Source: an uncultured Oscillospiraceae bacterium | GTDB lineage: Bacteria; Bacillota; Clostridia; Oscillospirales; Ruminococcaceae | Length of the DNA stretch: 64,000 nt | Assembly (NCBI GenBank): GCA_934446565.1 | Contig: CAKSEO010000005.1 | Location: 19,678 to 83,677, forward strand | Direction of reading: 5' to 3' | Part shown: positions 17,068-25,252 of the stretch, one piece after another | Position numbering within the stretch: the first letter of the stretch is position 1 | Layout: each line of letters begins with the position of its first letter | Translations under genes and position numbers: made by a program | The notes under the pieces: model-generated | What the model saw: the letters and a program-made list of their open reading frames with translations, nothing else | Databases searched by the model: none | Told to the model about the DNA's origin: nothing

Positions 17068-18580
17068 ATTTCTTTTCCGGATTTTCGGGCTGCTCCCTGC
17101 TTTCCGGCTGCTTTTTAAGCCGGAGGGAATGCCGTGGCTGCTCGGGCTGCGGTTCCTCCGGTTCATGGTACTCCGGAGCCTCGAACCAGAACGTACTTCC
17201 CTGCCCAACCGTGCTGTCCGCGCCGTACTTGAATCCGTGCTGCTCCAGCACGTTCTTTACGATGGAAAGACCTATTCCGCTGCCCATCTTGGCGCGTTTG
17301 TGGGTCTTGTTACGCTCGCTCACCTTATAGTATCTGTCCCAGATGTAGGGCAGGTACTCCGGCGCGATTCCGTCGCCGTGGTCCGTTACCTCGAACCTTA
17401 TCAGCCCGCCTTCCTTGCGGAACAGCCGCACTATCACAGTGTTGTCGTCCCCGGTGTAGGTGACTGCGTTGTTTATCAGGTTGTAGACAACCTGCTCCAG
17501 CTTGGTGATGTCCGCGTTGATAACGATATTATCCTCCGCCTGGAGCTCGATGATTATGCCGTCGTTCTCTTTCAGAATGTCAAATCTGGAGATAACTCCG
17601 GACAACCTTTCGGACAGGTCGAATACCGTCATGTTCATCTCGGTGACGCCTGCCTGCAGCTTCGACAGGTCAAGGATATCGTTCACCAGCGAGGAAAGCC
17701 GGTCGGTCTCGTCGATGATGACTTTCAGGTGACGCGCGCGCTTTTCGGGATTGTCTCCGGAAAGGTCGCGTATCATCTCGGCATACGCCTTTATCATCGT
17801 CAGCGGCGTGCGCAGGTCGTGGGAGATGTTCGCCATCAGCTCGCGGCGCAGGTCGTCGGATTTCGCGATTTCCTTGGAAGCCTCCTGGAGAGTCGCGGCA
17901 AGCTGCTGTATCTCGTTGAAGTCTTGGTCGTCTATCACCGCGTTGAACTTGCCCTGCGGGAGTTCCTTGGCGTGCTTGTTGATGTTGATTATCGGGTTGG
18001 TTATCTTATTCGCGAAGAATATCGACACGAACAGCGTCAACATCATCATTATCAGCGACACGAACAGGAACTGCCGCTGGAATATCGCCACCGTCGTGCC
18101 TATCGGCTGCAAGTAGCTGCAAATGAAGATGTACGCCTGGGGGTCGGTCTTAGTCCCGATGTATGTGCACATCAGGAGTACCGTGTTGTTCTCGCGCTCG
18201 TCCCTTATCTGGTCGTAGTAGACACCGGTGTCGGAATCCAGCGCCGCCTGCTGGTACTGCGTCTTGGACAGCTGCGACAGCGACTGGCTGCCGCCGAGGT
18301 AATCAACGTACCCCACCCTGTAGGGCGTGGAGAACTCGATATACATCTTGTTCTTGCGCGCGATGTTGGTGACTACCGTCCCGAAATCGTCCGAATCCCC
18401 CAGCGTCCAGCTGGTCTTGATGTGAGCCATCGCCTCGGCTATCTCGTAGGTTTTCATCCACTCATAGAACGACGGGAACAGCACGACCAGGAACACATAT
18501 GTGAACGCCAGCATTGCGATGACTATCGCCTCGAAACGCGCCCAGACGTTGAATTTTATGCTCCTGCGGAATTTCATCAC
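17066..18580 (-). CDS. Membrane sensor histidine kinase
   Basis: A 504-residue two-component kinase. TM1 is about residues 16-36, an extracytoplasmic sensor of ~130 residues follows, TM2 is about 170-190, then a HAMP linker. The dimerisation box has the phospho-acceptor H254 in ISHDLRTPLTMIKAY, and the ATPase domain has N box NLINNAVTYT, G1 DHGDGIA and G2 GSGIGLSIV. A Pro/Glu/Gln-rich low-complexity tail of about 40 residues ends the protein. It overlaps its response regulator by 4 bases (ATGA). The context (alanine racemase, LCP-like) permits an envelope-related role, but the stimulus is unknown. Confidence 0.93.
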   Translation of the reverse strand: MMKFRRSIKFNVWARFEAIVIAMLAFTYVFLVVLFPSFYEWMKTYEIAEAMAHIKTSWTLGDSDDFGTVVTNIARKNKMYIEFSTPYRVGYVDYLGGSQSLSQLSKTQYQQAALDSDTGVYYDQIRDERENNTVLLMCTYIGTKTDPQAYIFICSYLQPIGTTVAIFQRQFLFVSLIMMMLTLFVSIFFANKITNPIININKHAKELPQGKFNAVIDDQDFNEIQQLAATLQEASKEIAKSDDLRRELMANISHDLRTPLTMIKAYAEMIRDLSGDNPEKRARHLKVIIDETDRLSSLVNDILDLSKLQAGVTEMNMTVFDLSERLSGVISRFDILKENDGIIIELQAEDNIVINADITKLEQVVYNLINNAVTYTGDDNTVIVRLFRKEGGLIRFEVTDHGDGIAPEYLPYIWDRYYKVSERNKTHKRAKMGSGIGLSIVKNVLEQHGFKYGADSTVGQGSTFWFEAPEYHEPEEPQPEQPRHSLRLKKQPESREQPENPEKK

Positions 18581-19263
18581 TCTGCCTCGAACTTATAGCC
18601 CATTCCACGGAGCGTAACGATATAGTTGCGGTAGGGACCGAGGTTGTTTCTAAGCATCTTTATGTGAGTGTCGATGGTGCGGTCGTCGCCAAAGAAGTCG
18701 TAGCCCCATACTTCCTCGAGGAGCTTGTTTCTTGTCAGCGCGATGTTCTTATTGCGCACGAGGTAGAACAGCAGGTCGTATTCCTTGGGGGTGAGGTTCG
18801 CCTTGACGCCGTCGATGTAGACGTCGCGGGAGGTGAAGTTTATCTCCAGCCCGCCGAACTTCACGGTTTCGGGCGCGGGAGACGCCGCCGTCTGCTTGAC
18901 GGCGCTGTTGCGCTTTACGATAGCGTTGACGCGCGCCATGACCTCCTTGGGGGAGAACGGCTTGACAACGTAGTCGTCGATGCCTATCTCGAAACCGAAC
19001 AGCTTGTCGTACTCCTCGCCGCGCGCGGAAAGCATGAGCACCGGTATCTGCTTTATCTTGCGTATCTCCTTGCAGGCGGAATAGCCGTCGAGCCTCGGCA
19101 TCATAACGTCCATGATGATTATATCATAGTCGTTGTTCTTCACCATCTCGATGGCCTGCATCCCGTCGCACGCCTCGGACACCTGGTGTCCCTCGAACTC
19201 GGCGTACTCCTTGATGACCTCGCGGATGTTTTCTTCGTCGTCAACAACAAGAATTCTGTACAT
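18577..19263 (-). CDS. OmpR/PhoB-family response regulator
   Basis: A 228-residue DNA-binding regulator. The receiver domain starts RILVVDDEENIREV with phospho-acceptor D52 in IIMDVMMPRLDG, switch residues in VLMLSARGEE and lysine in VVKPFSPKE. The C-terminal winged helix ends with the typical LTPKEYDLLFYLV, DDRTIDTHIKMLRNNL and TLRGMGYKFE. The start at 19263 is selected by AGGAGA upstream; an in-frame upstream start at 19281 would cover that site. It is the first gene of the operon with the histidine kinase. A TATAAT lies at 19369-19374 but without a good -35. Confidence 0.94.
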   Translation of the reverse strand: MYRILVVDDEENIREVIKEYAEFEGHQVSEACDGMQAIEMVKNNDYDIIIMDVMMPRLDGYSACKEIRKIKQIPVLMLSARGEEYDKLFGFEIGIDDYVVKPFSPKEVMARVNAIVKRNSAVKQTAASPAPETVKFGGLEINFTSRDVYIDGVKANLTPKEYDLLFYLVRNKNIALTRNKLLEEVWGYDFFGDDRTIDTHIKMLRNNLGPYRNYIVTLRGMGYKFEAE

Positions 19264-19413
19264 AGACCCATCTCCTGTCAAATATTGATTCTAACCGTTT
19301 CTTTTCACAATAGATTTTTTCGCCAAAAGCAGGCGCCATTTTCTGACGCCGCTCTGTAAACTGGTTTGATTATACACAGAAAATATGAAAGCGCTGTGAA
19401 AAAACGCTGAATA

Positions 19414-20598
19414 TCAGCTGTGAATTTCTCCCGGGTTTTCCCCGAAGAACTGAACTACCTCGCGCATCATCAGCTCTGTGAAATCCGGGATACCCGTATC
19501 GTACTGCGCCGCGCCCGGGCTTCTGAACTGGAGCTCCGGACCTGTGCCGCGGCGAGCGGAGGGAAGCGATATCGTCACCGTCACCCTGCCGTTTTCCTCG
19601 GTCATGTCGAACCAGCCGCCGCTGACCTGAGCAAACCGCTTTATTATCGGGATACCGTACCCCAGCCGCTGATAGCTGAAATTCACCTCGACGTTTCCGC
19701 TGAAATCCTTGCTGCTGAACATGGAGCTTTCGTTCACGACGCGTATCTGCACGAACTTCCTGCCGCGCTCCTCGCGGTAGCATGCGGTGAGTATCGGCTC
19801 GCTCTCCTGCGGGGAATACAGCAGCGCGTTCTGGAGCGCGTTGACCAGCGCCACCACGGCGCGGCGGCTGTCGGCGTAAATGTACAGCGCCCCGGGCTCG
19901 ACAAGGGTCTCGATACGCCTGCCGCACTTGGCGAGGGCTGCATTGCACCGCCTTGCCAGATTCTCGCACAGCTCGCTCACGTCGATGACGCTCTCGCGCT
20001 GCGAACGGTACATCATCTCCGCGTAATTGAACGCGTTCTCGCACACCGACGCAAGATTCGACATTGCCGTTTCTATCCCCAGCACCTCGGACAGCCGAGT
20101 GTAGTCCTTAGTCCTGACCATTTCATAGCGCAGACTTGCCGCGTGCTTCCAGATAGCCGCAGAGTTCATCTCCACGGCGTTGTAAAGCGGAAGTATGTCG
20201 GACGGGCCGTCGGTGCGCTCCATGATGCTGCGCGCCGCTTCGGAGGTCATCAGCTCCCCGATGTACGCTTCCGATTCGCCGGATGCGTTCTTTATCGGAT
20301 GAAGTCTCAGGCAGTAAAACTGCTCGTTTATATACAGCGTCGCTTCCATCACAACGCTCAGCGGCTCGGGTATCGTTTCGCGTACGTGTTTCAGCACGCA
20401 TTCCCCGGGCTCCAGGACGCCGCATCCGCTTATCACGCGGAATCTGTTGTCCAGGCACACCACGTTGCAGCCGCTGAAAAGCGGGATGTACGGTCTGAAG
20501 ATATCTTCATTCAGACTGACCTCGCCCGTCTGAATATCCTGACTCGTCTGTTCGGTCTGACTGACCTGATTGACCTGATTGACCTGATTGACCTGCAT
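19414..20598 (-). CDS. GHKL ATPase-domain protein (histidine-kinase-like)
   Basis: A 394-residue soluble protein. The N-terminal ~30 residues are a Gln/Val/Asn run encoded by 9-bp DNA repeats (NQVNQVNQV). A PAS-like segment (about 30-120, CNVVCLDNRFRVISG) and a helical region (130-220) without a recognisable phospho-acceptor H-box precede a HATPase_c domain (about 240-350) with ALVNALQNALLYS as N box and GYGIPIIKRFAQVSGG as G2-like motif; the G1 DxGxG motif is not evident. The start at 20598 follows GGAGGG. It is encoded directly downstream of pepF (10-base gap). It may be a degenerate sensor or an anti-sigma-type ATPase; function uncertain. Confidence 0.7.
   Translation of the reverse strand: MQVNQVNQVNQVSQTEQTSQDIQTGEVSLNEDIFRPYIPLFSGCNVVCLDNRFRVISGCGVLEPGECVLKHVRETIPEPLSVVMEATLYINEQFYCLRLHPIKNASGESEAYIGELMTSEAARSIMERTDGPSDILPLYNAVEMNSAAIWKHAASLRYEMVRTKDYTRLSEVLGIETAMSNLASVCENAFNYAEMMYRSQRESVIDVSELCENLARRCNAALAKCGRRIETLVEPGALYIYADSRRAVVALVNALQNALLYSPQESEPILTACYREERGRKFVQIRVVNESSMFSSKDFSGNVEVNFSYQRLGYGIPIIKRFAQVSGGWFDMTEENGRVTVTISLPSARRGTGPELQFRSPGAAQYDTGIPDFTELMMREVVQFFGENPGEIHS
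20553..20598 (-). repeat. 9-bp tandem repeats in the 5' end of the GHKL gene
   Basis: The unit CAGGTCAAT (minus strand) occurs three times in succession with a fourth, partly changed copy (CAGGTCAGT), immediately after the start codon. As 9 is a multiple of 3, changes in copy number would lengthen or shorten the protein by three residues without breaking the frame. Confidence 0.8.
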
Positions 20599-20608
20599 AC
20601 GCCCTCCG

Positions 20609-22405
20609 TTATTTCATGAGTTCTTCCATCTCGTCGATGAGTTCACCGAACAGCTTGAGGGCTTCCGTTACAGGCTTCTTGGAGGTCATGTCAACTCCCG
20701 CGCCGCGCAGCAGCGATATCGGGTCGGTGGAGCAGCCGCCGCTCAGGAATCCGATGTAATCCTTGACGGCGGGCGCGCCCTCGCTGAGGATACGCTGGCT
20801 GAGCGCTATCGCCGCGGAGAATCCCGTAGCGTACTGGTAAACGTAATAATTGTAGTAGAAATGCGGGATACGCGCCCACTCCATGTCGAGTTCATGGTCG
20901 ATGACGATGTCCTCGCCATAGTACAGCAGATTCAGCTCTCTGTACATCTCGCAGAGGGATTCTGCGGTCAGGCTCTCGCCGTTTTCGACCTTCTCGTTTA
21001 TCATCAGCTCGAATTCCGCGAACATGGTCTGGCGGTAAAGCGTGGTGCGGAACTGCTCCAGGAAGTAGTTTATCAGGTACGCGCGGCGCTTTTTGTCGGT
21101 CGTGGTCTTGAGCAGGTGCTGCATGAGCAGGCTCTCGTTGCAGGTGGACGCCACTTCGGCTACGAATATGACGTAATCGGCGTAGACCACCGGCTGGTTC
21201 TTGTTGGAAAGGTAGGAGTGTATCGCGTGACCCATCTCGTGAGCCAGCGTGAACTCGCTGTCCAGCGTGTCCTTATGGTTCAGCAGGACGTAAGGGTGCA
21301 CCCTCGCGCCGGCGGAATACGCGCCGCTGCGCTTGCCCTCGTTTTCGTACACGTCTATCCAGCGGTTCTCGATGCCCTCGCGGAAAATGGCACGGTAATC
21401 CTCGCCCATCGGCGCAAGGGAGTCGTAGACCTCCTGCTTCGCCTGGTCGAAAGGTATCTTCACCTCGATGTCGCTTACTATCGGGGCGTACAGGTCGTAA
21501 GCGTGGAGTTCGTCAACGCCGAGCAGCTTCTTGCGCAGTCTGACGTACTTGTACATGTAATCCATGTTCTCGTGCACCGCCTCGATGAGCTGCTTGTAGA
21601 CCTCCACCGGGACCTCGTTGCCGTCCAGCGCTGCCTGGAGCGTGCTGTCGTACCTCCTCGCGCGGGCGCGGAAATTCAGGCACTTCACCTGGGACGCGAG
21701 AACCGCCGCAGAGGTGTTCTTGAACCCCTCGTAGACCCCGTAAAGGCTCCCGAACGCGGACTTTCTAAGCTCGCGGTCGTTGGAGTGCATGAGCGGGATA
21801 TAGCTGCCGTGGGTCACCTGATGTTTGTTGCCGTCCTTGTCCGTGGCGTCCGGGAACTTCATATCGGCGTCGTTGAGCATGGAGAAGATGGTGTCCGGGG
21901 AATTCGACATGTCCCCGGCGAGCGCCATTATGCGCTCCTCCGCCTCGGAGAGGATATGAGCCCTTTTGCGGCGCACCCTGTCGATGCACAGGCGGTAGAG
22001 TTCCATCTCCGGCTGCTCCTTGAAGAAGCGCTCCATGGTCTCGTCGTCTATCGAGAGTATCTCGGGAGTTACGAACGCAGACGCTCCGGAGATGTCAACG
22101 AACAGCATTTCCAGGCGGCTCACCATGTCCTGATACCTGGCTTCGCGGGTGTCCTCGTCGTTGCGGCGCTGGGCGTAGTTTATCATGTTCTCCAGCAGCA
22201 CCGTCAGGTCGTCGTCGTACTTCAGGTATTCCAGCAGCTTTGCGGAATCGGTGGAAAGCAGTCCTTTATAGGACGCTATTTTCGCCGGGGATTCCTTGGC
22301 TTTCAGCAGGTCGTTCTCCCACGCTTCATCAGTGGGGTAAAGGTCCTCTATCGCCCACTTGACGTCTGCGGGAAGTTCGTTTCTCTGTGGGATCCTCTCT
22401 GACAT
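20609..22405 (-). CDS. pepF: Oligoendopeptidase F
   Basis: A 598-residue M3B zinc endopeptidase that cleaves cytoplasmic oligopeptides. The zinc-binding site LAHEMGHAIHSYLSNKNQP (about residues 385-403) with downstream glutamate in VAEVASTCNESLL is intact. Length is typical for PepF. AAGGAG lies before the ATG at 22405. It overlaps no neighbour but is only 13 bases from the membrane protein upstream and 10 from the GHKL gene downstream, so the three are probably co-transcribed with tyrA. Confidence 0.95.
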   Translation of the reverse strand: MSERIPQRNELPADVKWAIEDLYPTDEAWENDLLKAKESPAKIASYKGLLSTDSAKLLEYLKYDDDLTVLLENMINYAQRRNDEDTREARYQDMVSRLEMLFVDISGASAFVTPEILSIDDETMERFFKEQPEMELYRLCIDRVRRKRAHILSEAEERIMALAGDMSNSPDTIFSMLNDADMKFPDATDKDGNKHQVTHGSYIPLMHSNDRELRKSAFGSLYGVYEGFKNTSAAVLASQVKCLNFRARARRYDSTLQAALDGNEVPVEVYKQLIEAVHENMDYMYKYVRLRKKLLGVDELHAYDLYAPIVSDIEVKIPFDQAKQEVYDSLAPMGEDYRAIFREGIENRWIDVYENEGKRSGAYSAGARVHPYVLLNHKDTLDSEFTLAHEMGHAIHSYLSNKNQPVVYADYVIFVAEVASTCNESLLMQHLLKTTTDKKRRAYLINYFLEQFRTTLYRQTMFAEFELMINEKVENGESLTAESLCEMYRELNLLYYGEDIVIDHELDMEWARIPHFYYNYYVYQYATGFSAAIALSQRILSEGAPAVKDYIGFLSGGCSTDPISLLRGAGVDMTSKKPVTEALKLFGELIDEMEELMK

Positions 22406-22418
22406 ATCTAATTCTCCT

Positions 22419-22976
22419 TTACTTCATTCGTTTGGAAATCTTGGGTTTCAGCACTTTTTCATAGAACGGGTAGAACAGCCCCAGGAATATATCATACAGC
22501 ACGAAAGCGACCGCTCCGAACGCCAGCAGCACCCACTGACCGTACTGTCCGAACTCGCCCATATCCTCGAGCAGCTGTGACATCCCGAAAATGTTTATCA
22601 GCACGAAATAGCACGCGACCGCAGCTGCTGCGTAGAGCGCGAGTTTGCTCACCCAGCGCAGCACCGGGTACTTTATTTTCATCAGGTACTGCCGCACTAT
22701 CGGGTAATAGCCGAGCAGGAAAACGTACATCATGCTCGCCTCGTAATTCGCGGTGAACAGCATCGTCAGGATACCCACCGCGACGTAGCTCACCAGCCCG
22801 TAACGCACGCCGAGGCGCTCCCTTATCACCCAGATGAGCACTCCGGCGACCGCGGGGCTGACGTACTCGAAGCCCGGGACCATCCCCAGGCAGAACATCA
22901 GCGCCAGCGCAAGTCCGCTCATAATGCCGCACAGGGACACTATATAGGCTATCCCCGGGCTTTGTTTCTCAGCCAT
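22419..22976 (-). CDS. Uncharacterised membrane protein, about six TM segments
   Basis: A 185-residue hydrophobic protein I do not recognise with confidence. Segments near residues 8-30, 38-52, 58-72, 78-92, 108-128 and 145-168 are membrane-spanning. The layout, with GLALALMFCLGMVPGFEYVSPAVAGVLIWVI at the start, resembles the S components of ECF vitamin transporters or other small integral membrane proteins, but this is only a resemblance. It overlaps tyrA by 8 bases at its start and precedes pepF by 13 bases. Confidence 0.6.
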   Translation of the reverse strand: MAEKQSPGIAYIVSLCGIMSGLALALMFCLGMVPGFEYVSPAVAGVLIWVIRERLGVRYGLVSYVAVGILTMLFTANYEASMMYVFLLGYYPIVRQYLMKIKYPVLRWVSKLALYAAAAVACYFVLINIFGMSQLLEDMGEFGQYGQWVLLAFGAVAFVLYDIFLGLFYPFYEKVLKPKISKRMK

Positions 22977-23832
22977 TCAGCGCTTTCTCCTGACCGTAGT
23001 ACTTCATGCTTTCTTCCTTGCGCTCCCTGCCGACTTTGAGCAGTTCCTTGAGCGTAGGCTTGTCGTCGTTCACCATCGCGTCGCGGTACTCCGTCAGCTT
23101 GTCGATTATGGTGTTTATCTCGAACAGCAGAGCTTCCTTATTGCAGAGGAACAGGCTGGACCACATCTCCTCGTTCAGCTTGGCGACCCTCGTCAGGTCC
23201 AGGAAGCTGCCTGCGGAGAATCCGTCCGCGCGCAGCAGCGACGGGCTCTTGACGTAAGCGTTGGAAACGACATGCGCGAGCTGCGACGTGAACGCGATGT
23301 TGATATCGTGCTGCTCCGGGGTCGCGATGACCACCTGACCGAAGCCCATGCAGCTTCCCAGCGTGGAAACCAGGTCTATCGCTATCTGCGGAGTGCTCTC
23401 GGTAGGCGTCAGGATGTAGCTTGCCTTTACGAACATGTCCGCCTTGGAGTAATCAAAGCCGGAATTTTCCGTGCCCGCCATCGGGTGAGTTCCGAGGAAG
23501 TACACTCCCTTTTCGTCCAGCACCGGCGTGCAGCCGTTGACAACGTATCCCTTTACGCCGCCCACATCTATTACGATGGAGCCTTTCTTGAAGCGGTCCG
23601 CGTTCTTCTTCACGAACTCCACGGTGGGTACCGGATAGAGCGCGACCACCGTAAGGTTAGCCTCTCCTAATCTGGATTCATCTATTTCCTCGTCGATGGC
23701 GCCCTGTTCGAGAGCCTTTCTGACTGTCTCCTTGTCGGTGTCCATTCCCATTATATGATGGAAAGTATTAGCCTTGAGAGCCTTGCACACGGAGCCTCCG
23801 ATAAGACCAAGTCCTACAACTGCTATATTCAT
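22969..23832 (-). CDS. tyrA: Prephenate dehydrogenase
   Basis: A 287-residue NAD(P)-dependent enzyme converting prephenate to 4-hydroxyphenylpyruvate in tyrosine synthesis. The Rossmann motif VVGLGLIGGSVCKAL opens the protein; the conserved substrate and catalytic region includes VIDVGGVKG, GTHPMAGTENSG (catalytic His) and TPEQHDINIAFTSQLAHV. There is no chorismate mutase or ACT domain, as in the short clostridial form. It has its own promoter (23883-23911) and begins a probable operon tyrA, membrane protein, pepF, GHKL protein. Confidence 0.95.
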   Translation of the reverse strand: MNIAVVGLGLIGGSVCKALKANTFHHIMGMDTDKETVRKALEQGAIDEEIDESRLGEANLTVVALYPVPTVEFVKKNADRFKKGSIVIDVGGVKGYVVNGCTPVLDEKGVYFLGTHPMAGTENSGFDYSKADMFVKASYILTPTESTPQIAIDLVSTLGSCMGFGQVVIATPEQHDINIAFTSQLAHVVSNAYVKSPSLLRADGFSAGSFLDLTRVAKLNEEMWSSLFLCNKEALLFEINTIIDKLTEYRDAMVNDDKPTLKELLKVGRERKEESMKYYGQEKALNG

Positions 23833-23882
23833 GTTACGATGTCCTTTCGCGGTTCTCCCGCTGTTATATTTTCACAGAATAT

Positions 23883-23911
23883 ATTTTACCACAATTCCGG
23901 GAAAATTTCAA
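23883..23911 (-). promoter_or_regulatory. Promoter of tyrA
   Basis: TTGAAA (23906-23911) and TAAAAT (23883-23888) on the minus strand, 17-base spacer. Confidence 0.7.
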
Positions 23912-23922
23912 CCACTTTGCAC

Positions 23923-23956
23923 AAAAAAGCCGCAGTCCCTGTCAGGAATGCGGCTT
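23923..23956 (-). terminator. Terminator overlapping the end of the DHH phosphoesterase gene
   Basis: AAGCCGCA (23927-23934) pairs with TGCGGCTT (23949-23956); on the minus strand a run of six T follows. The upstream arm includes the last sense codons (KPHS) of the DHH gene, so coding and termination signals overlap. Confidence 0.85.
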
Positions 23957-24997
23957 AGCCTGTTCTAGATCTATCGTTTCCTTGCTTTCCTCGACGGGAA
24001 CTTCCTTTGGCTCCTCAACCTTAGGGCGCATCGGGTCGATAACGTCAAGGAACAGGTTCTGTATGACGCGGTTGAAATCAATGCTGATATCCAGCACCTT
24101 GCTTTCCTCGGCGAATCCTCCCGCCATGGAGCTGTGACCACCGCCGCTGCCTACCGTTTTCAGCGCCTGCTCGGCGATCTTTCCGGCATTGAGCTCGTCC
24201 AGCTCGGAACGCACGGAGAACTTGAATCCCTTTGCCTTGCGGGAATAAACCACCGCGAACGACACAACGTCGAGGTTCAGTATAAAATCAGAGATGGTCG
24301 CGACGAACGCGTCGGCGCACTGGAAATTCAGGAACGCGAACGCTACTCCGTTCAGGATGTCGATATTCTTCATCGAGTCCACGAACGCCTCCAGCTCGTC
24401 GTACTGGATAACTCCGGACTGGAACTTGCGTATCAGGGAATTGTCGGCTCTCGGAAAGAGATACCTGTATACATCTATGTCGAGCTCGGTGACGCCGCGG
24501 GTAAAATCCGCGGTATCCATTTTAAGTCCGTAGAGCAGGGCTGTTGCAACGTCCCTGGGCATGTCCATTTTATAGGACATGTAGTAATCTGCGATGAGCG
24601 TTGCGCAGCTTCCAACGATGCGGATATCCTTGTATTTGTAGTCCGCCGGGCAGAATGTGGGGTGATGGTCGATACATGCGACCTCGTTTCCCACCAGGTC
24701 GAGGATGTTGGCGTTGCCTTTCTGGGAATCAACGGTGATGATGTAATCCTCGCTGGTCATATCCTTGAGCTGGGAATCCTCGGTCATGACTATGCCGAAT
24801 TCCGCGACCATGTTTGCAGTGGCGGTACGCTCGACATTGCCGTGATGGCAGATCATCGTGGGTATCTTGAATCTTTCCAGCAGGACTTGCAGACCGAACG
24901 CACTCGCAATCGCGTCGGGGTCTGGGAAATTATGAGTCTGGATAAACACCCGATGGCCTTTCAACAGGGCTATCAGCTCACTCAACTTAGGTGACAT
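23942..24997 (-). CDS. DHH/DHHA1 family phosphoesterase (NrnA / GdpP-C like)
   Basis: A 351-residue manganese-dependent phosphoesterase. The DHH domain has HNFPDPDAIASAFGL, IITVDSQKGNAN and CIDHHPT, the conserved metal ligands; the DHHA1 domain has GSGGGHSSMAGGF, the nucleotide-binding glycine loop. Relatives degrade nanoRNA, pAp or cyclic dinucleotide products; sequence alone does not decide which. No TM or PAS/GGDEF segment is present, so it is not full-length GdpP. The start at 24997 is preceded by AAGGAG; an ORF extension to 25090 overlaps the promoter. The C-terminal 30 residues are acidic and Pro/Glu-rich. It is monocistronic, with terminator 23923-23956. Confidence 0.88.
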   Translation of the reverse strand: MSPKLSELIALLKGHRVFIQTHNFPDPDAIASAFGLQVLLERFKIPTMICHHGNVERTATANMVAEFGIVMTEDSQLKDMTSEDYIITVDSQKGNANILDLVGNEVACIDHHPTFCPADYKYKDIRIVGSCATLIADYYMSYKMDMPRDVATALLYGLKMDTADFTRGVTELDIDVYRYLFPRADNSLIRKFQSGVIQYDELEAFVDSMKNIDILNGVAFAFLNFQCADAFVATISDFILNLDVVSFAVVYSRKAKGFKFSVRSELDELNAGKIAEQALKTVGSGGGHSSMAGGFAEESKVLDISIDFNRVIQNLFLDVIDPMRPKVEEPKEVPVEESKETIDLEQAKPHS

Positions 24998-25061
24998 TAG
25001 GCACTCCTTATCGCAGATTATTCCGGAGGAGCCTACAATCAACTCCACACCAGTTATCACT

Positions 25062-25090
25062 ATTTTATCACAATCTTTCAGAAAAATCAA
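25062..25090 (-). promoter_or_regulatory. Promoter of the DHH phosphoesterase gene
   Basis: TTGATT (25085-25090) and TAAAAT (25062-25067) on the minus strand with a 17-base spacer. Confidence 0.65.
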
Positions 25091-25129
25091 TAGATTTTTC
25101 CAAATATAATATATTATTTAAGGTAATTT

Positions 25130-25153
25130 TTATTACAACCTGCGTTGTAATAA
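25130..25153. promoter_or_regulatory. Perfect palindrome in the gap before the DHH gene
   Basis: TTATTACAAC (25130-25139) and GTTGTAATAA (25144-25153) around CTGC. It lies 40 bases upstream of the DHH -35 box. With no T run it is not a terminator; it looks like a binding site for a dimeric regulator. Binding protein unknown. Confidence 0.45.
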
Positions 25154-25213
25154 ATGCATTTTTAGCTAAATCCACAAATCGCATTATGGTAAATTGTGAA
25201 TATCTACAACAAG

Positions 25214-25250
25214 TAAAAGGACCCTACGCTTGCGGTAAGGTCCTTTCATT
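25214..25250 (-). terminator. Terminator after the sugar-binding lipoprotein
   Basis: AAAGGACC (25216-25223) and GGTCCTTT (25239-25246) form a perfect 8-bp stem; the minus strand continues TTACTTG. It starts a few bases after the stop codon at 25253. Confidence 0.7.
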
Positions 25251-25252
25251 TA

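Noticed and set aside
17066-17208. Possible frameshift at the histidine kinase C-terminus
   Set aside because: The Pro/Glu-rich tail is low complexity but in frame, and the stop lies at the shared terminator.
20553-20598. Short tandem repeats as a possible CRISPR
   Set aside because: Units are 9 bp with no spacers and lie inside a coding sequence; no cas genes in the window.
20588-22402. A 604-residue plus-strand frame opposite pepF
   Set aside because: Antisense of a complete oligoendopeptidase with intact zinc site.
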